Part shown: piece after piece, positions 48,160-60,033 of the stretch
Numbering within the stretch: the first letter of the stretch is position 1
How the letters are laid out: every line of letters begins with the position of its first letter
Assembly (NCBI GenBank): GCA_021307315.1
Contig: JAJSPD010000018.1
Location: 186,001-250,000, forward strand
DNA length: 64,000 nt
From: Bisporella sp. PMI_857
Taxonomy: Eukaryota > Ascomycota > Leotiomycetes > Helotiales > Helotiaceae
Direction: 5' to 3'
Made by a program: the position numbers and the translations under genes
The notes under the pieces: model-generated
The model's input: the letters and a program-made list of their open reading frames with translations, nothing else
Told to the model about the DNA's origin: nothing
Database searches by the model: none

Positions 48160-49291
48160 ATGATCCGTAGCATAACCAGAATGGCAGATCAAGCAGCAAA
48201 ACGTTTGAAAACCTCCCACATCAGCATTGGAACGCACAATGGCCACTTCCACGCCGATGAGGCCTTGGCTGTTTACATGCTTCGTCTTCTCCCTGCCTAC
48301 AAAGATTCACAGCTTGTGCGAACCAGAGACCCAGCGGTTCTCGAGACTTGTCACACAGTCGTTGATGTAGGGGGCGTCTATGATGCATCAGTTCACCGAT
48401 ACGACCATCATCAGCGCACATTTGACACCACCTTTCCGAATCGTCCCACAAAGCTCTCGTCTGCTGGCTTGGTCTACATGCACTTTGGCAAGGCTATCAT
48501 TGCGCAGCAGTTGGGAAAGTCAGAAGATGCGAAGGAGGTTGGGATACTTTGGGAGAAGGTCTATGAAAACTTTGTTGAAGCTGTGGATGCTAACGATAAT
48601 GGCATCTCAGTCTATGACCCCAAAGGCATTGCGGCGGCAGGACTAGAGAAAAGATTCAGAGATGGCGGAAATTCATTGGGAGCCATGGTCTCACGACTGA
48701 ACCCAAACTGGAATGATCCTACCCCGTCGGATCCTGTTGAAGCACAAGAGTTCGAGAATGACAAATTCGAGCTTGCTAGCGCTAGAATGGGTGAAGAGTT
48801 TTCGCGGGACTTGGAGTACTATACGAAGGCGTGGTTACCGGCTAGAGATATCGTTCACCAGGCATATGCAAAGCGGCTAGAGTATGATCCATCAGGACGA
48901 ACATTAGTATTTGCCGGGCAATCTGTACCTTGGAAGGATCATTTGTATGAACTCGAGGCGACTAATCCAAGTGATGCTCTGGTTCAATACGTGCTATATC
49001 CGGAAAAGCAAACACCAGACTCGAAGTGGAGGATTCAAGCAGTGCCTGTCAGCAAGGATTCTTTTGAAAGCAGGAAACCATTGTAAGTAACAAAGAAGAT
49101 AAGTTTATTACCGGCTGGATTTGCTAACAGATACTTCTAGACCTGAAGCTTGGAGAGGGATAAGAGACGACAAGTTGGACGAGGTCACAGGTATTCCAGG
49201 AGGAGTATTCGTCCACGCAGCTGGATTTATTGGTGGTAGCAAAACTTTTGATGGGGCTATTGCTATGGCTAGAAAAGCATTGGATTTGTAA
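48160..49291 (+). CDS. MYG1: MYG1-family 3'-5' RNA exonuclease
   Basis: Model: join(48160..49082,49141..49291), 357 aa; 350 aa if it starts at the second ATG (48181). DHH-like motifs: IGTHNGHFHADEALAVYML, DVGGVYDASVHRYDHHQRTF, SSAGLVYMHFG, EAVDANDNGISVYD and the C-terminal GGVFVHAAGFIGGSKTFDGA. Exon 2 starts with the conserved PEAWRG. Animal MYG1 trims mitochondrial and nucleolar RNA precursors and is dual localised. Here the seven extra residues (MIRSITR) add two Arg, while AAKRLKT after the second ATG looks like a basic nuclear signal, so alternative starts may set location (inference). Confidence 0.92.
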
Positions 49292-49687
49292 TAGTAGAAA
49301 AAAACAGCAATGAAGATTTGCAAGTCAATCAGTAGCCAATGCATGAAATAGAGAGGCGAGTATGCATGCATAGATTGATGAACATGGGATGAATTTTCAA
49401 CTCACTAACCAAGAATAAACTTATAATACAATTTTTTTTAGAAACGTATGGAGCGCTACTTGATAAATGAAAGATATAAGGACGCTGTAAAGCACACTAA
49501 GCCGCGCAAGGTATCGACTGTGGTTGATTGAAAAGTTCGCCTCGAAGGTGCTGCAATAGCAAGATATACATCGAAAAAGTTTCCATCCCAGCCCAAAGCC
49601 TTAAACGCCAGCCGTCATCATCGTTATCGATAGGACCCCGCACCCAAAGCGCAGCATATCACCGCTACCCTTCCCCGCCTCTCCCAC
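49292..49687. other. Intergenic, MYG1 and IGO1 3' ends
   Basis: About 400 bases; nothing recognised. Confidence 0.4.
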
Positions 49688-50212
49688 TCATCTTCTGATA
49701 GGAATGCCGTCCTTCGCCGGCGGGGGACTAATGCTATCATTCCGCTTATTCGTAACATCCTCTAGCTCATCAATGCTAGTCTCCCGGTTCAAGAAGCTGC
49801 TCTCCTTCACAGGGCTACCATTTTGTAAGCTGGTCTGGTGGATGCTGGGATGGAGATTGCCGTTGCCGCTAACGCCCTGGCTGCTATTGTTGACGCCCGG
49901 CGAGGACAAGTGTGGGATGTTCTCTGGGAGAGGATGCTCGCTACCAACACTGCCGGTGTCGACGGAGCTGGCCTTCCCGGCCTTGGAGAGTGCGTAGTCA
50001 CCGGAGTCGAAGTACTTGCGCTCCTTCAGGTGCTTTGCGAGGTGGTCGGATTTGGAAGGGAGCTTGCCGTAGAGACGGAACAGCCTCTGCTCATCTGGGG
50101 AGAGTGACTAGGGCATTTGATCAGTATTTTGGCCGGAGGTAAGTGGCAGGTTAGAGAGTGGATTACGTACGCTGATGTCCACCTTGTTTTGTTTGTGAGG
50201 GTTGAGAGACAT
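49688..50212 (-). CDS. IGO1: Endosulfine, Igo1/ENSA family PP2A-B55 inhibitor
   Basis: Model: complement(join(49688..50107,50171..50212)), 153 aa. The core is LSPDEQRLFRLYGKLPSKSD, then HLKERKYFDSGDYALSKAGK. The FDSGDY hexapeptide carries the Ser phosphorylated by Greatwall/Rim15, which turns the protein into an inhibitor of PP2A-B55 for mitotic entry or quiescence. Exon 1 is only 14 codons (MSLNPHKQNKVDIS). The C-terminal half is low-complexity, rich in Ser, Asn and Gly. Divergent from SFM1 across about 1.1 kb. Confidence 0.94.
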
Positions 50213-51291
50213 GATAAAAGTTCTATGGTGGTACTATGAGAAGTGCCGAAGATTATTGAGGCAAAGGTAAGCTCGGGGTGTATTTATACTGTTTAGAGCT
50301 TCCTCGAGTGTTGTGAGTCAACTTTTATTTTGTTGCTCTTGCTGTGTTGTCGTCGAGATGCTCAAGCAACCAGACCCCGGCCAAGTGATTAACTGAGCTG
50401 TTAAGCAAAGGGTTCAAGCTTATGATTGGCAGAGCTGTAATGCGTCTATTGCAAGGAATTTCAAACCAGCTTCCGAACCTTTGTTTGTCGAGTCCTAAGA
50501 ATCCACAGGTGTAAGGTTGAATCACTTATAGTATTTGTCAAGAAATTGGAAACAGTTGCTGTCGATTCGGAGGGCGGGGTGAAATTGAAATGGTGTCAGA
50601 AGAAGGGATGGGGAGCGATAACCCATACTACCATCGCTTGGCACTCCTCGCTAAAAGTTCAACTTGCTGTATTTCTGCCAAAGGAAAGATTTCTCGACCA
50701 GGAATTGGCCTAACACCAACACTCCCTTCTGTATAGAACGCCCTTTTTTTTCCAAGTTGATTACAGTTGTAAATCACATGCCACACAACCGATATCAGTG
50801 ACGTAACTTGGGTGAGTTTTAACACTTCTAGGTTCCATCTTTTCTTAGAGAAGAATTACCTCGATATGGCCATTTTATCCCCTCCCTGGTGCTCTCCCTT
50901 GCTACTTCACTACAACTGCGTTTGTCTTTGGGGGAGCTCAGCTGAGCTAGTAGTATCAGGCTAAAGCATCTTAACCCTTGATTTGAAAGACTTGGTTTGT
51001 TGTTGATCTACTCAGAGGCCCAATACAATCTCGAGTTTACCAACCCCTACATTAGCTTGGCCGCTATTTCCTGAAGCTTACAAAGAACAGAACAGCGGTC
51101 GATAGGTCACGTTCATCGTCACAGCTCGTCTTACCTGAATCATCTCTCGAGGGATTGGGTTTTGGTTACCCCGCAAATTGTAAACTCTCTTTCAACCTCC
51201 TGATTCGTTCCGGCACCCATCCGATCTCCCTTTCCTTGCGTCTCAAATTTAGGATATTTGCCGAGACACCATACAGAGGAAATTTTGACAT
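50213..51291. promoter_or_regulatory. Divergent promoter, IGO1 and SFM1
   Basis: 1079 bases between start codons. No gene or known site identified. Confidence 0.45.
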
Positions 51292-52128
51292 ATGGCCGGC
51301 AAAACGTACATAGTTGAGCATCTCGACGATGAGCTTGGGTCCTGGTCTGAGCTGGAGTATATCACTATAGCAAAAGAATCCCATAAGGCCGGATCGAAAT
51401 TTTGCTTGTCGTCTATACCAACTTCACTAGTTTTACCACAAGCTTTGCAAAGCGCTCCCGGTTTCACAGCAGACGGTCGCAGTGTTGAGACACTGTATGC
51501 GGATGATAAGTCTCGCGTTTGTTTGCTTGACCCGTCAGCTTCGAAAGAATTGAGCCCAGATGATGCGGAAATCTTCGACGTCTTCCTGTTTGGTGGAATA
51601 CTAGGTAAGCACCCAGTCTCGACATATATCGCCTCTCATTAAGATTCTGTAGGAGACGATCCACCAAGAGGTATGAAATCTCATCCATCCAATCAATTGC
51701 TGAGCATCATTAGCTTGCCGTTTTTAAAAACTGACCAACAAACGCAGATAGAACTTCAGAGCTGAGAAAGAAAGGATTTGCTGGACGTCGTCTCGGTCCA
51801 AAACAAATGACCACAGATACTGCCGTCAGGGTCACTAGACTCATTGTACAAGAGAAAAGTAAGAAACTCTTCTTATGAACACTGACCAGCCCCTGATGAG
51901 GTGCAGCCCCGCTTGAGAGCATTCCGTATATCGATGATCCTGAACTTCGTGTCAACAAGCACGAAAGCACAGAGATGCCTTTCCGCTACGTAAAGAACGA
52001 GTACGGGGAGCCAATAATGCCAGAGGTATGTGTGATCAGTTACAATCGTGTTCATGGCTGACAAACTGGAGGGTATGGTTGATCTGATCAAGAAGGATTC
52101 TGAGAAGGGTTTTGGTGATTTGTTCTGA
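51292..52128 (+). CDS. SFM1: SPOUT protein-arginine methyltransferase Sfm1
   Basis: Model: join(51292..51604,51653..51670,51748..51858,51907..52025,52072..52128), 205 aa. Yeast Sfm1 methylates one Arg of ribosomal protein uS3 (Rps3). It begins KTYIVEHLDDELGSWSELEY; the SAM-binding knot comes from VFLFGGILGDDPPRDRTSEL, which needs an 18-nt exon (51653..51670) for GDDPPR, then GFAGRRLGPKQMTTDTAVRV and ESTEMPFRYVKNEYGEP. The last exon adds GMVDLIKKDSEKGFGDLF after a GAG acceptor, an uncommon type, close behind a CTGAC branch site. Every phase agrees with the conserved sequence. Confidence 0.9.
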
Positions 52129-53185
52129 AAGACAGCGAAAATCCCATAAAGATGCAAATGATTTTATCTCGCGAGTATACGACGACGTGAGACTTAAAGT
52201 TTGTTTTAGTACAATGCCGGCAACCTTTTAGTGAGAGCAAGGAAGATACACAGGGATGAAGCAATACTTCAAGTAAGATGAAACTCTGGCGCGCTTTGAA
52301 TGTATCGGCTGGAGATTTTGGTCGCTAGGCTGTATGAAAGATTCACTGAGCCTAGAAGATAGAATATTTCCTTAGAGAAGCGGCATCCCACATGAAGAAC
52401 GTGTGTGACCTCTAGAAAATATCGTAAGTGTCATTGATGGATGCCGAAAAAGTGCCCATTCCTGGTTGTTGCCACGTTGAGTAAAGGGGTTTGTAGCCAG
52501 CACCATCATTCCCAATTAATGTATGCTTTTTGCTGGCCCATTTGACGCGAGGAGAAAATGGGAATGGCGTTGCTCTTTGGACGGAAAGTCATTTATTTGT
52601 GGAGGCCTTCAATTGTCACGATGTACCAACCCTTGGCTTGGCCTCGCCTGCCCTGGCTCATCCTGGGGCTCCTCCCAGCTCCCAGGGAGTGCGCAGCGGG
52701 TAGAGACGACTCCGGAACTGGAGGTGTCAGGTTCTCAAACGTCATATAAATAGACCAACTGGAAGGACGCCAAGGAAGGCTTCAGCCTCTTTCGAGGCTT
52801 GAATCGCGGTTCCTTGGTTAGCTCAGCTTACGACTGACGGGCTGTTGACAAAGACCACGTCTACTGACCCTGCTGCAAAGCTTCAACATCTAACCTTTGA
52901 TGTCCCCAAAAAACATTTAACACACTCGAATTTATCTCGTCCCATCAATCCTCGGCTCGGAAACAGAGCATTTCCATATCGCTTTTGGAAGAAACGTCAA
53001 CCACTGATACTGATCATAAATTCAAGATTACCCGGACCCTGCTCGGGAACTTTGGGAGGACAGCTTGCGTGGTCTGGGGCCTGCTCTCCACACCAACTCA
53101 AGAGAGCGTGTTTTTTTCATCAACACCAAGACTATAGATGCGACCGTAGTAGAAGTTGCTTATACTTCTTGGGTCAGCATCCAAG
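52129..53185. other. Intergenic, KEX1 upstream region
   Basis: About 1.06 kb. An open frame (52845..53237) overlaps the KEX1 start in another frame and has no family motif. Promoter expected here. Confidence 0.45.
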
Positions 53186-55219
53186 ATGCGATTCTTCGCC
53201 CGCCAGTTCCATCGGCACAAGGCGTCGTACGGCCTAGCAGCAATATGGGGAATATCATTAATTTTTCCATCTACTGGCCTGGCACAGACTGCCGCTGACT
53301 ACTTTGTTCATTCTCTTCCTGGAGCCCCAGACGGACCTCTACTGAAGATGCATGCTGGGTACGTGTCCATCGAGCACTTCATTTTCAAAATGCTGACTTG
53401 ACTCACGCAGCCACATCGAAATCCATCCCGAGCATAATGGCAACATGTTCTTCTGGCACTATCAAAATAGGCACATCGCGAATAGACAGAGGACTGTAAT
53501 ATGGCTAAATGGTGGACCTGGGTGTAGTAGTGAAGACGGAGCATTGATGGAGATTGGTCCCTATAGGGTAAAGGACCCCAATGGACCAAAACTCGAGTAC
53601 AATCCTGGTTCTTGGGACGAATTTGCCAACGTTATGTTCGTGGACAATCCTGTTGGTACAGGCTTCAGTTTCGTGGACTCGAACAGTTATGTCACTGATC
53701 TACCTGAAATGGCAAACCAATTTGTCATATTCCTGGAAAAGTGGTTTGCGCTCTTCCCTGAGTATGAGAATGATGATGTGAGTAATATATAGCATTTTGT
53801 AACCCGCCATGCTGATATTTCTTAGATTTACCTTGCAGGAGAATCCTATGCAGGACAACATATTCCCTACATTGCAAAAGCAATGCTAGACCGAAACAAA
53901 GCGGGCGGTGGTAAAGTACCTTGGCAATTAAAAGGGATGTTGATTGGAAATGGATGGGTTTCACCAGAGGAGCAGTACATGGCATATCTCTCGTTTGCAT
54001 ATGAAAAAGGCTTGGTACAGCGCGGCAGTGACGTTGCAAAGAAGCTTGAATCACAGCAGGCAGTGTGTGTCAAGATATTGAAAGAGCCCGGAGGAACGGA
54101 TAGAGTAGATGTTCCGGAGTGTGAGCAGATTCTACAGGATCTCCTGAGGGAGACCACGAAACATCACACAGACGGGAAGACGGAATGTCTGAACATGTAC
54201 GATGTCAGGCTAAAGGACACCTACCCCAGTTGTGGTATGAACTGGCCTCCGGATTTGGCTAATGTCACACCTTATCTTCGTCGAAAGGATGTTGTGGCTG
54301 CGCTACATATCAAGCCAGAGAAAAAGACTGGCTGGCAGGAGTGTAATGGCGCTGTAGGAGGAGCATTCCGAGCCAGGAACTCCAAACCATCTGTTCGGCT
54401 ACTCCCTGATATCCTTACAGAAGTCCCTACTGTTCTATTTTCTGGTGCAGAAGATCTCATCTGCAACCATATTGGCACGGAGGAGCTAATCAGCAATTTG
54501 CAATGGGGGGTGGGAAGGGCTTCGAAACTTCACCGGGAACATGGGCCCCACGACGCAATTGGGAATTTGAAGGCGAGTCGGCCGGCTTCTACCAAGAAGC
54601 TCGAAACCTCACCTATATTTTATTCAGCAACTCATCTCACATGGTACCTTTTGACTATTCTCGGCGGACCCGTGATATGTTGGACCGCTTTATGAAGGTG
54701 GATATTGCTAGTATTGGTGGTGTTCCAACAGACAGCCGCATTGATGGCGAGAAGGGTCCCCAGACCTCCGTTGGTGGACATCCCAACAGCACTGTCGCCG
54801 AAGCGGCCGAGAAAGAAAAGCTTGATGCCGCCAAATGGCATGCATACTATAAGTCTGGAGAGATTGTGCTCGTTATCGTAGCCATCGCTGCTGCGGCATG
54901 GGGCTGGTATGTTTGGCGAGAGCGTCGGCAACGCAACGGCTACCGCGGAGTCTTCGGAGGAGATACACCCATCTCGTTCGGTGGAGCACGGAACAGGTTG
55001 CGAAGCGGCATGGGGCTTGATAATCTCCGCAACAAGAGAGCGAGCCCTAGAGATATTGAGGCAGCAGATTTTGATGAGAGCGAACTTGATGAGCTGCATA
55101 TACAGACTCCTACAGATGTCCCTGATCGCTATAGCGTGGGAAGTGAAAGTGATGAGGAGGATGAGAAGCATGGAAGTGGGCACGTGAATGGAAAAGGAAA
55201 GGCTGAAGAAAGCAGTTGA
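53186..55219 (+). CDS. KEX1: Pheromone-processing carboxypeptidase Kex1 (frameshift near 54507)
   Basis: Exons 53186..53358, 53411..53777 and 53826..55219. Golgi serine carboxypeptidase that trims C-terminal Lys/Arg after Kex2 cleavage. Signal anchor near 15-34; [35 protein letters not shown] (catalytic Ser near 187); [16 protein letters not shown] (Asp); [20 protein letters not shown] (His). Then a transmembrane helix ([18 protein letters not shown]) and an acidic tail. Oddity: up to [10 protein letters not shown] the reading uses one frame, but [20 protein letters not shown] and everything after uses another; the switch falls in a run of six G (54505..54510). No intron fits. Either four bases are missing compared with relatives (WNGGKGFE expected) or the base call is wrong. 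Confidence 0.9.
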
Positions 55220-55627
55220 CAATAGCATGAAACATACACATTGCTGGAGTTCTGGGAATCTACTTAAATGGCGCCAGGGATCACGGAAGTTAGCTGAAAG
55301 CGTTGAAAAGGAATGATATCATATTTATATCCTGCTTGGTAGCGGTTTTTATAAGCTTGTACGATGACCGGACATAGCATGAATACACAGTATTGCACGC
55401 GGTAACTTTGCAACTGAATCCTTATCTAAAGGTATCTTATTTGGTGAACGCTAGAATAGGCTCCGTGAACGCCATCATATCCTCCCCTGAATACACAGCA
55501 GCAGTTTTCCTATGCAAATAGCTCTAGCTAAGCGACGTCCAACAGGCCCCCGTCGATTCATGAAATATCTTATCAGACGCCTATTTTTCCTTTTCCATTT
55601 CCATTTCCTATATTACATATCGTCTAT
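55220..55627. other. Intergenic, KEX1 and RAE1 3' ends
   Basis: About 400 bases between convergent genes; nothing else seen. Confidence 0.4.
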
Positions 55628-56809
55628 CTACCGCTTCTTGACGCTAGGCCTTGGCTTGCACTCGTCGCCAGTCACAGGATGCAGCATAACCTTATTTGGG
55701 TATTGAGGCGTGTTGGTAACATATCCTTTGCTCCAATCGTAGCTCACAGCATATGCGAAGATGTTTCCGGTCGAGTTGAATGCACTGGCAGATATGGTAC
55801 CGCCCACGGTTGGGTATCCCTTAAGTCTGTGTTTGGCGACTCCGTCCCAAAAGTGGAACGTGCCGTCAGACCCTGCCGTGCTGAAGGTGCCGTGTTCTGG
55901 GTGGAATGAGATGGCGTTTACGGAGTAGACATTTGTCATGTTGTTCTGTGGAGGATCCCGGTGGCACTTGAAAGAGAAATTTAGGCTAAGTATGGTTAGC
56001 AGCAATTCTACAACATTGTATGCTAGAGGATACTAACCTAGATTGCGAGTCGTCAACGTATTGAATAGCGCACCTTCCCTCTATACTTCCAACTGCGAAA
56101 CCCTTTGCGTCTGTAAAGCAGCTAATAACCCTTGTCTGCCACTTCAAGGGACTTTGGATGGTCTTAAAGATCTTGTCCGGGGTTTGGAGATTGAAGATGT
56201 TGATATATCGATCTGCCGTGCCTACAACCAAAAGATTGTCTTTCACATCCATAGTATAAACTCGCTCCTGCATCTGAACTGTAGCCGCCGGCGTTGGTTG
56301 TCGCATATCCCAGTACTTAATTGTCTTGTCCCAGGAGCCAGTAACGACCATCTGATTGCCCATGATTTCACAGAATCGTACACAGCGAATAGGTTGGTCG
56401 TGCACAGCGATCTGAGCCCCGGTGGTCTGATTTGCTCCAAGGTCAATCATGCGTGCTGCCTTGTCTGCTCCAGCTCCCACTACCTTCGATCCGTCCTTGA
56501 GGAAGTTAGAAAATTGTCGTCGACATCTCTCCTTGAGAATCAACGTACCTTTGACCAGTCGCAACTCAAGACTGGGCCTTCAAAATCCATCTTCGCTTTT
56601 CCCTCGCTTCCACCTTGCGCGTTGATCTCGTATATTCTCACGGCTTTGTCCCATGACGCAACCGCGAGATGGGAGGATTGTCCTGAGAATGAGATATCGG
56701 ATATGCTATCCTCAGGGGGGCTGTTCAACGCAACATCCTTTGAAAGATCTCCTAGCTGGGTACTTGTTGCTGTCGAGGTGGTGGTAGTAGATCCAAAGAG
56801 GCCTGACAT
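55628..56809 (-). CDS. RAE1: mRNA export factor Rae1/Gle2, WD40 protein
   Basis: Model: complement(join(55628..55985,56038..56495,56549..56809)), 358 aa. Nuclear-pore-associated seven-blade propeller that binds the Nup98 GLEBS motif and helps mRNA export. Residues 1-30 are Ser/Thr-rich; blades follow: ISDISFSGQSSHLAVASWDK, DGSKVVGAGADKAARMIDLG, VVTGSWDKTIKYWDMRQPTP, and the exon 2/3 join yields SLNFSFKCHRDPPQNNMTNV, then NAISFHPEHGTFSTAGSDGT. The length and the FKCHR motif are standard for Rae1. Phases are consistent. Confidence 0.96.
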
Positions 56810-58018
56810 CTTGAAATTCTTCTTGTTATTCTCCTAAGGGGTGGAGAATGATGGACTGATAATTTGGGATTATCGACCTGTCTTTCAGACACCGTATTAC
56901 CTTTTAAAAGTGACTCTCCGCCGCAACTAGGTAGAATTTACTCTTTCAAGCACACAGGCAGCCAGAACAAAGCGAGGTCGCGATTTGATGTGGCCAATCA
57001 GGTTCAACCACTTGAAGCGAGCAGGGGTGTTCCACACTAGCTCAACCCCCATAAAAAACGAAAGTTTTCAACGTTTTGCCCTTTTTCTTCCTTCACTCCT
57101 CGCCAAAAGAATCGCATTCGAAGCACACAAACAGAGATATCTTTACAGAAATCTCAGCTAGCAATAGCTACTTATGCTTTGGGAGAAAGTCCCCGGACAC
57201 CCTCCTTCTAGGAGGATTGCGGAAACGCGCCGCCACAGAAGCATATTGCGGCTGCTCCCCTAACCAATTCTTTACTTGCTCCTCCAACCTCTCACCGTTC
57301 GTACTGCGTCTCGTTGTTGAACTTGGGGATATTTTACTTAGCTGAGGAGACCCCACGGACAATGATATGAGTCCGAGCTTCTTGTGCGACGTTTCCTGGA
57401 ACTGGGAACAACACGGTTGCGGGAGGTGATGGGACTGTTCTTGGACCAGGTGGGATGTTCTGGTTATTGGAGGCTTTTTCGTCGAGATCGATAGTTATGC
57501 GATTGCCCTTCTAGCCACTCCAGTGGCTGGAGAGGTAACTCGATGGGGCTTATTCTTGATGCGAGGAGCCACACTTTTTTTTTTGGAGATTGTAGCTTAT
57601 TGCAAAGCAGGGTGCATATGAACAGGATCATGGCATACACTCTAGCTCTTCTGTTAACGGGAAGAGTGCCTTGATTCATGCCATTATGTCCCAGAAGCTC
57701 TTTCGAAAGAGCCAGTCTCAGTCCGCTTCATATGATGATTACCAAATAGAGTCAAGCACTGAGGTGAGACCGCACAGCGGACCACTCGATGATGACACAA
57801 ATTGCGTTATGGTATCTGATGAAAATAATTGGATTCTCCTTTAGTTCTTGCTACCGATTGTGCAGTTATTGCTTGTCAAACTATATATATTACAAAATTC
57901 CCTAAGCTAAAATTTGTATGCGTTTGCATCTCTGCTGTTCCGTCTATATATCATCCCAATCGTAAATAATTATGATTCCAAAAACGCCGCTTCTTTTCCA
58001 GTGGTATCATATGCATTG
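56810..58018. other. Intergenic, RAE1 promoter and downstream of the 58-59 kb gene
   Basis: 1.2 kb. Only short frames with no family match. CT-rich stretch near 57075-57105. Confidence 0.45.
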
Positions 58019-59442
58019 TCACAGCAAGCCTCCAAGGACGACCCTTCCTACCCCAGCGACCTCACTTTTCACACCGCCTCGACTACTATCCTCAAACTCC
58101 TTCACTACTCCTTGCACAATGATTTTTCGAACACGAGCATCCGCCTTAGTAAACATCTCTGCAACAGCAGGACTGCATTCCCTAGGCGAAGACACCAGGC
58201 TCATGAGCTTCGTATAACAATCGATCAAAACATCGCACAGCGTAGCGAACGTCTCGTAAAAATCCGGATCAAACGGCAGCGAAGGCGTTAATAAATGCGT
58301 ATATTCCTCTCCAGGTTGAAGATCGTTTTCGGTGATTGAGAACGATGTGTTCGGGTTGGTGCCTCCAGTCGATGTGTTCCCATTTGATGATTTAGAATCC
58401 GAATAATCAATGCCCATGGGAAGTCCTATCTCTGCAGCTGAACTCTGTCGCCGCCCCTTTGTAGCCGTCGTAGCAGCACGCTTGAACATTTGCGGAAATC
58501 TGCCCCTTGATAATGATGAGGATCCATCTGGAGGATGGATTTGTTGGAAGGTTTCAAATTCAGATAAAAGTGCATTTAAAGTCTTGAGGAATTCCACGGC
58601 ATTGGAACCATTAAGATCTATTATAGTTGGAAGAGAAAGGCCTAGTAAAAGATAATTCGTTGCGCGCCTTGCCAGTTTCCTCGCATCAAAATATGGCATT
58701 CGTTGTAAATCAGGCTTGTTGAATAATAATGTATTGAACCAGTATACGCGTCCCTCATGGCTGGAAATTATCAGTATAGAATCTGCGACATTATAGGGAA
58801 AGAGACGTACGCTTTTCTCAGATAATCTAACGTTGATATCCTCTTGGAGCTTGTCTCTTGAATGTGCTGGAATGTGATCGTTTCCAGAGTTGGACTGGAT
58901 GGTTGCATAGACGAGCCGTAAGCCCCTACAACAATATTCGAGCTCGTGGTTTGCCCCGAGTATCCAGTACCTGGCCTGGCCAGCATATTTGAGTATGGAG
59001 TTATAGAAGATACAGAATCTGGCCGCAATGCTCGACTTTGTTTATCAGGGTAGGTCGTCACACGCTCTAACTTGTCCTCAGCACCAGACGAAATCTGCGT
59101 TAGCACACCATTCGCTGTTAGCAGAGGGTGCAGTTCCGTCTGCGCCGCAGATCTGACAACCTTCTTCTCGGGCGAGAAATCCGTAATACTAGTTGAATTG
59201 CTCCGGGTTCGAGAGAGATTCTTAGGTGACTTGCTGGTGGAAGCCTTCCGGCTGAAACCCGATGACCTTGATGTTGTGGAACTATTTGTGGATTCACTAT
59301 GTGCGTGCGCTACAGCTGATGCGTTGCTCGTACTCGTGGAATCCCTCGTGGGAGGCCTCGTGGTAGTTGGCGTCTTGCTCCTCCCAAATATGCTGCTTCC
59401 CTTGAAGTACCCTCCACCAACGTTCGACGAAGAACGATGCAT
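58019..59442 (-). CDS. Hypothetical fungal protein with Ser/Thr-rich N-terminus
   Basis: Model: complement(join(58019..58760,58811..59442)), 457 aa. I do not recognise the family. The first 200 residues are disordered, rich in Ser, Thr, Arg and Lys (SIFGRSKTPTTTRPPTRDST; RKASTSKSPKNLSRTRSNST), likely phosphorylated. From residue about 195 a folded helical part follows: ISTLDYLRKAHEGRVYWFNT (across the intron), FDARKLARRATNYLLLGLSL, NAVEFLKTLNALLSEFETFQ, PFDPDFYETFATLCDVLIDC and a C-terminal helix with ADARVRKIIVQGVVKEFED. The intron (GTACGT...CCAG) closes in frame. Start at MHRSSS; the frame is open a little further up without an ATG, so an upstream exon is possible. Divergent from ECT1. Confidence 0.75.
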
Positions 59443-60033
59443 CTCGGCATCCACTCTTTGGGCCTAGTCCCGTCGGAGTCACATATCAAGCTTCTTCAGC
59501 GCTTTTTGCGTTGTTCTTCTTCTCACGATATCGAGTCTCTCGGGAGCAGTTAGACATGCACTGGCAGATGCAGAAAAATGCTTTCTGTTAAGTATTTTCA
59601 CGAGCGCTACACCAAGTATTTTCTATGTTGTCTCACAAGCCTAGGATGGGGGCGTCAAAAACTGTTTTCGTGTTGCGTCCTTTCGGTGTGGCCAATCGAG
59701 ACCACAGCACAGCAGAGGCAGTCAAGGGCTTTTATATCTAACCATTACACATCATATTCCCAGTACTAACAACCCCCCATTATTGGTTCTGATACGTCGC
59801 TGTCGTGAAATCCAATTCGAAACCCTCAGCCTCTTAATCACCCGCCGTGGCTTCAGGGGTAAAATAGTGCCTGGGCGTAGTAACCAGTTATAACTGCACA
59901 TCCCTGGAATGAGGGGCATTTTGAGTTGAGAGGCCTGAATGGCGGCCAATCCTGGCATTCACACCGCGTTTGATGAATTCATCCAATTCATTTTTTAGTG
60001 ATTGTGGCACAAATATTCTTCACGACGGCGGCG
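59443..60033. promoter_or_regulatory. Divergent promoter of the hypothetical gene and ECT1
   Basis: 591 bases between start codons; no site assigned. Confidence 0.4.

Noticed and set aside
52845..53237. 130-codon ORF upstream of KEX1
   Set aside because: Overlaps the Kex1 signal-peptide exon out of frame and lacks domain features; probably leader or promoter.
54503..55219. Separate gene starting at ATG 54503
   Set aside because: It encodes the second half of Kex1 (His motif, membrane helix, tail) and has no start context of its own; a frameshift explains it better.
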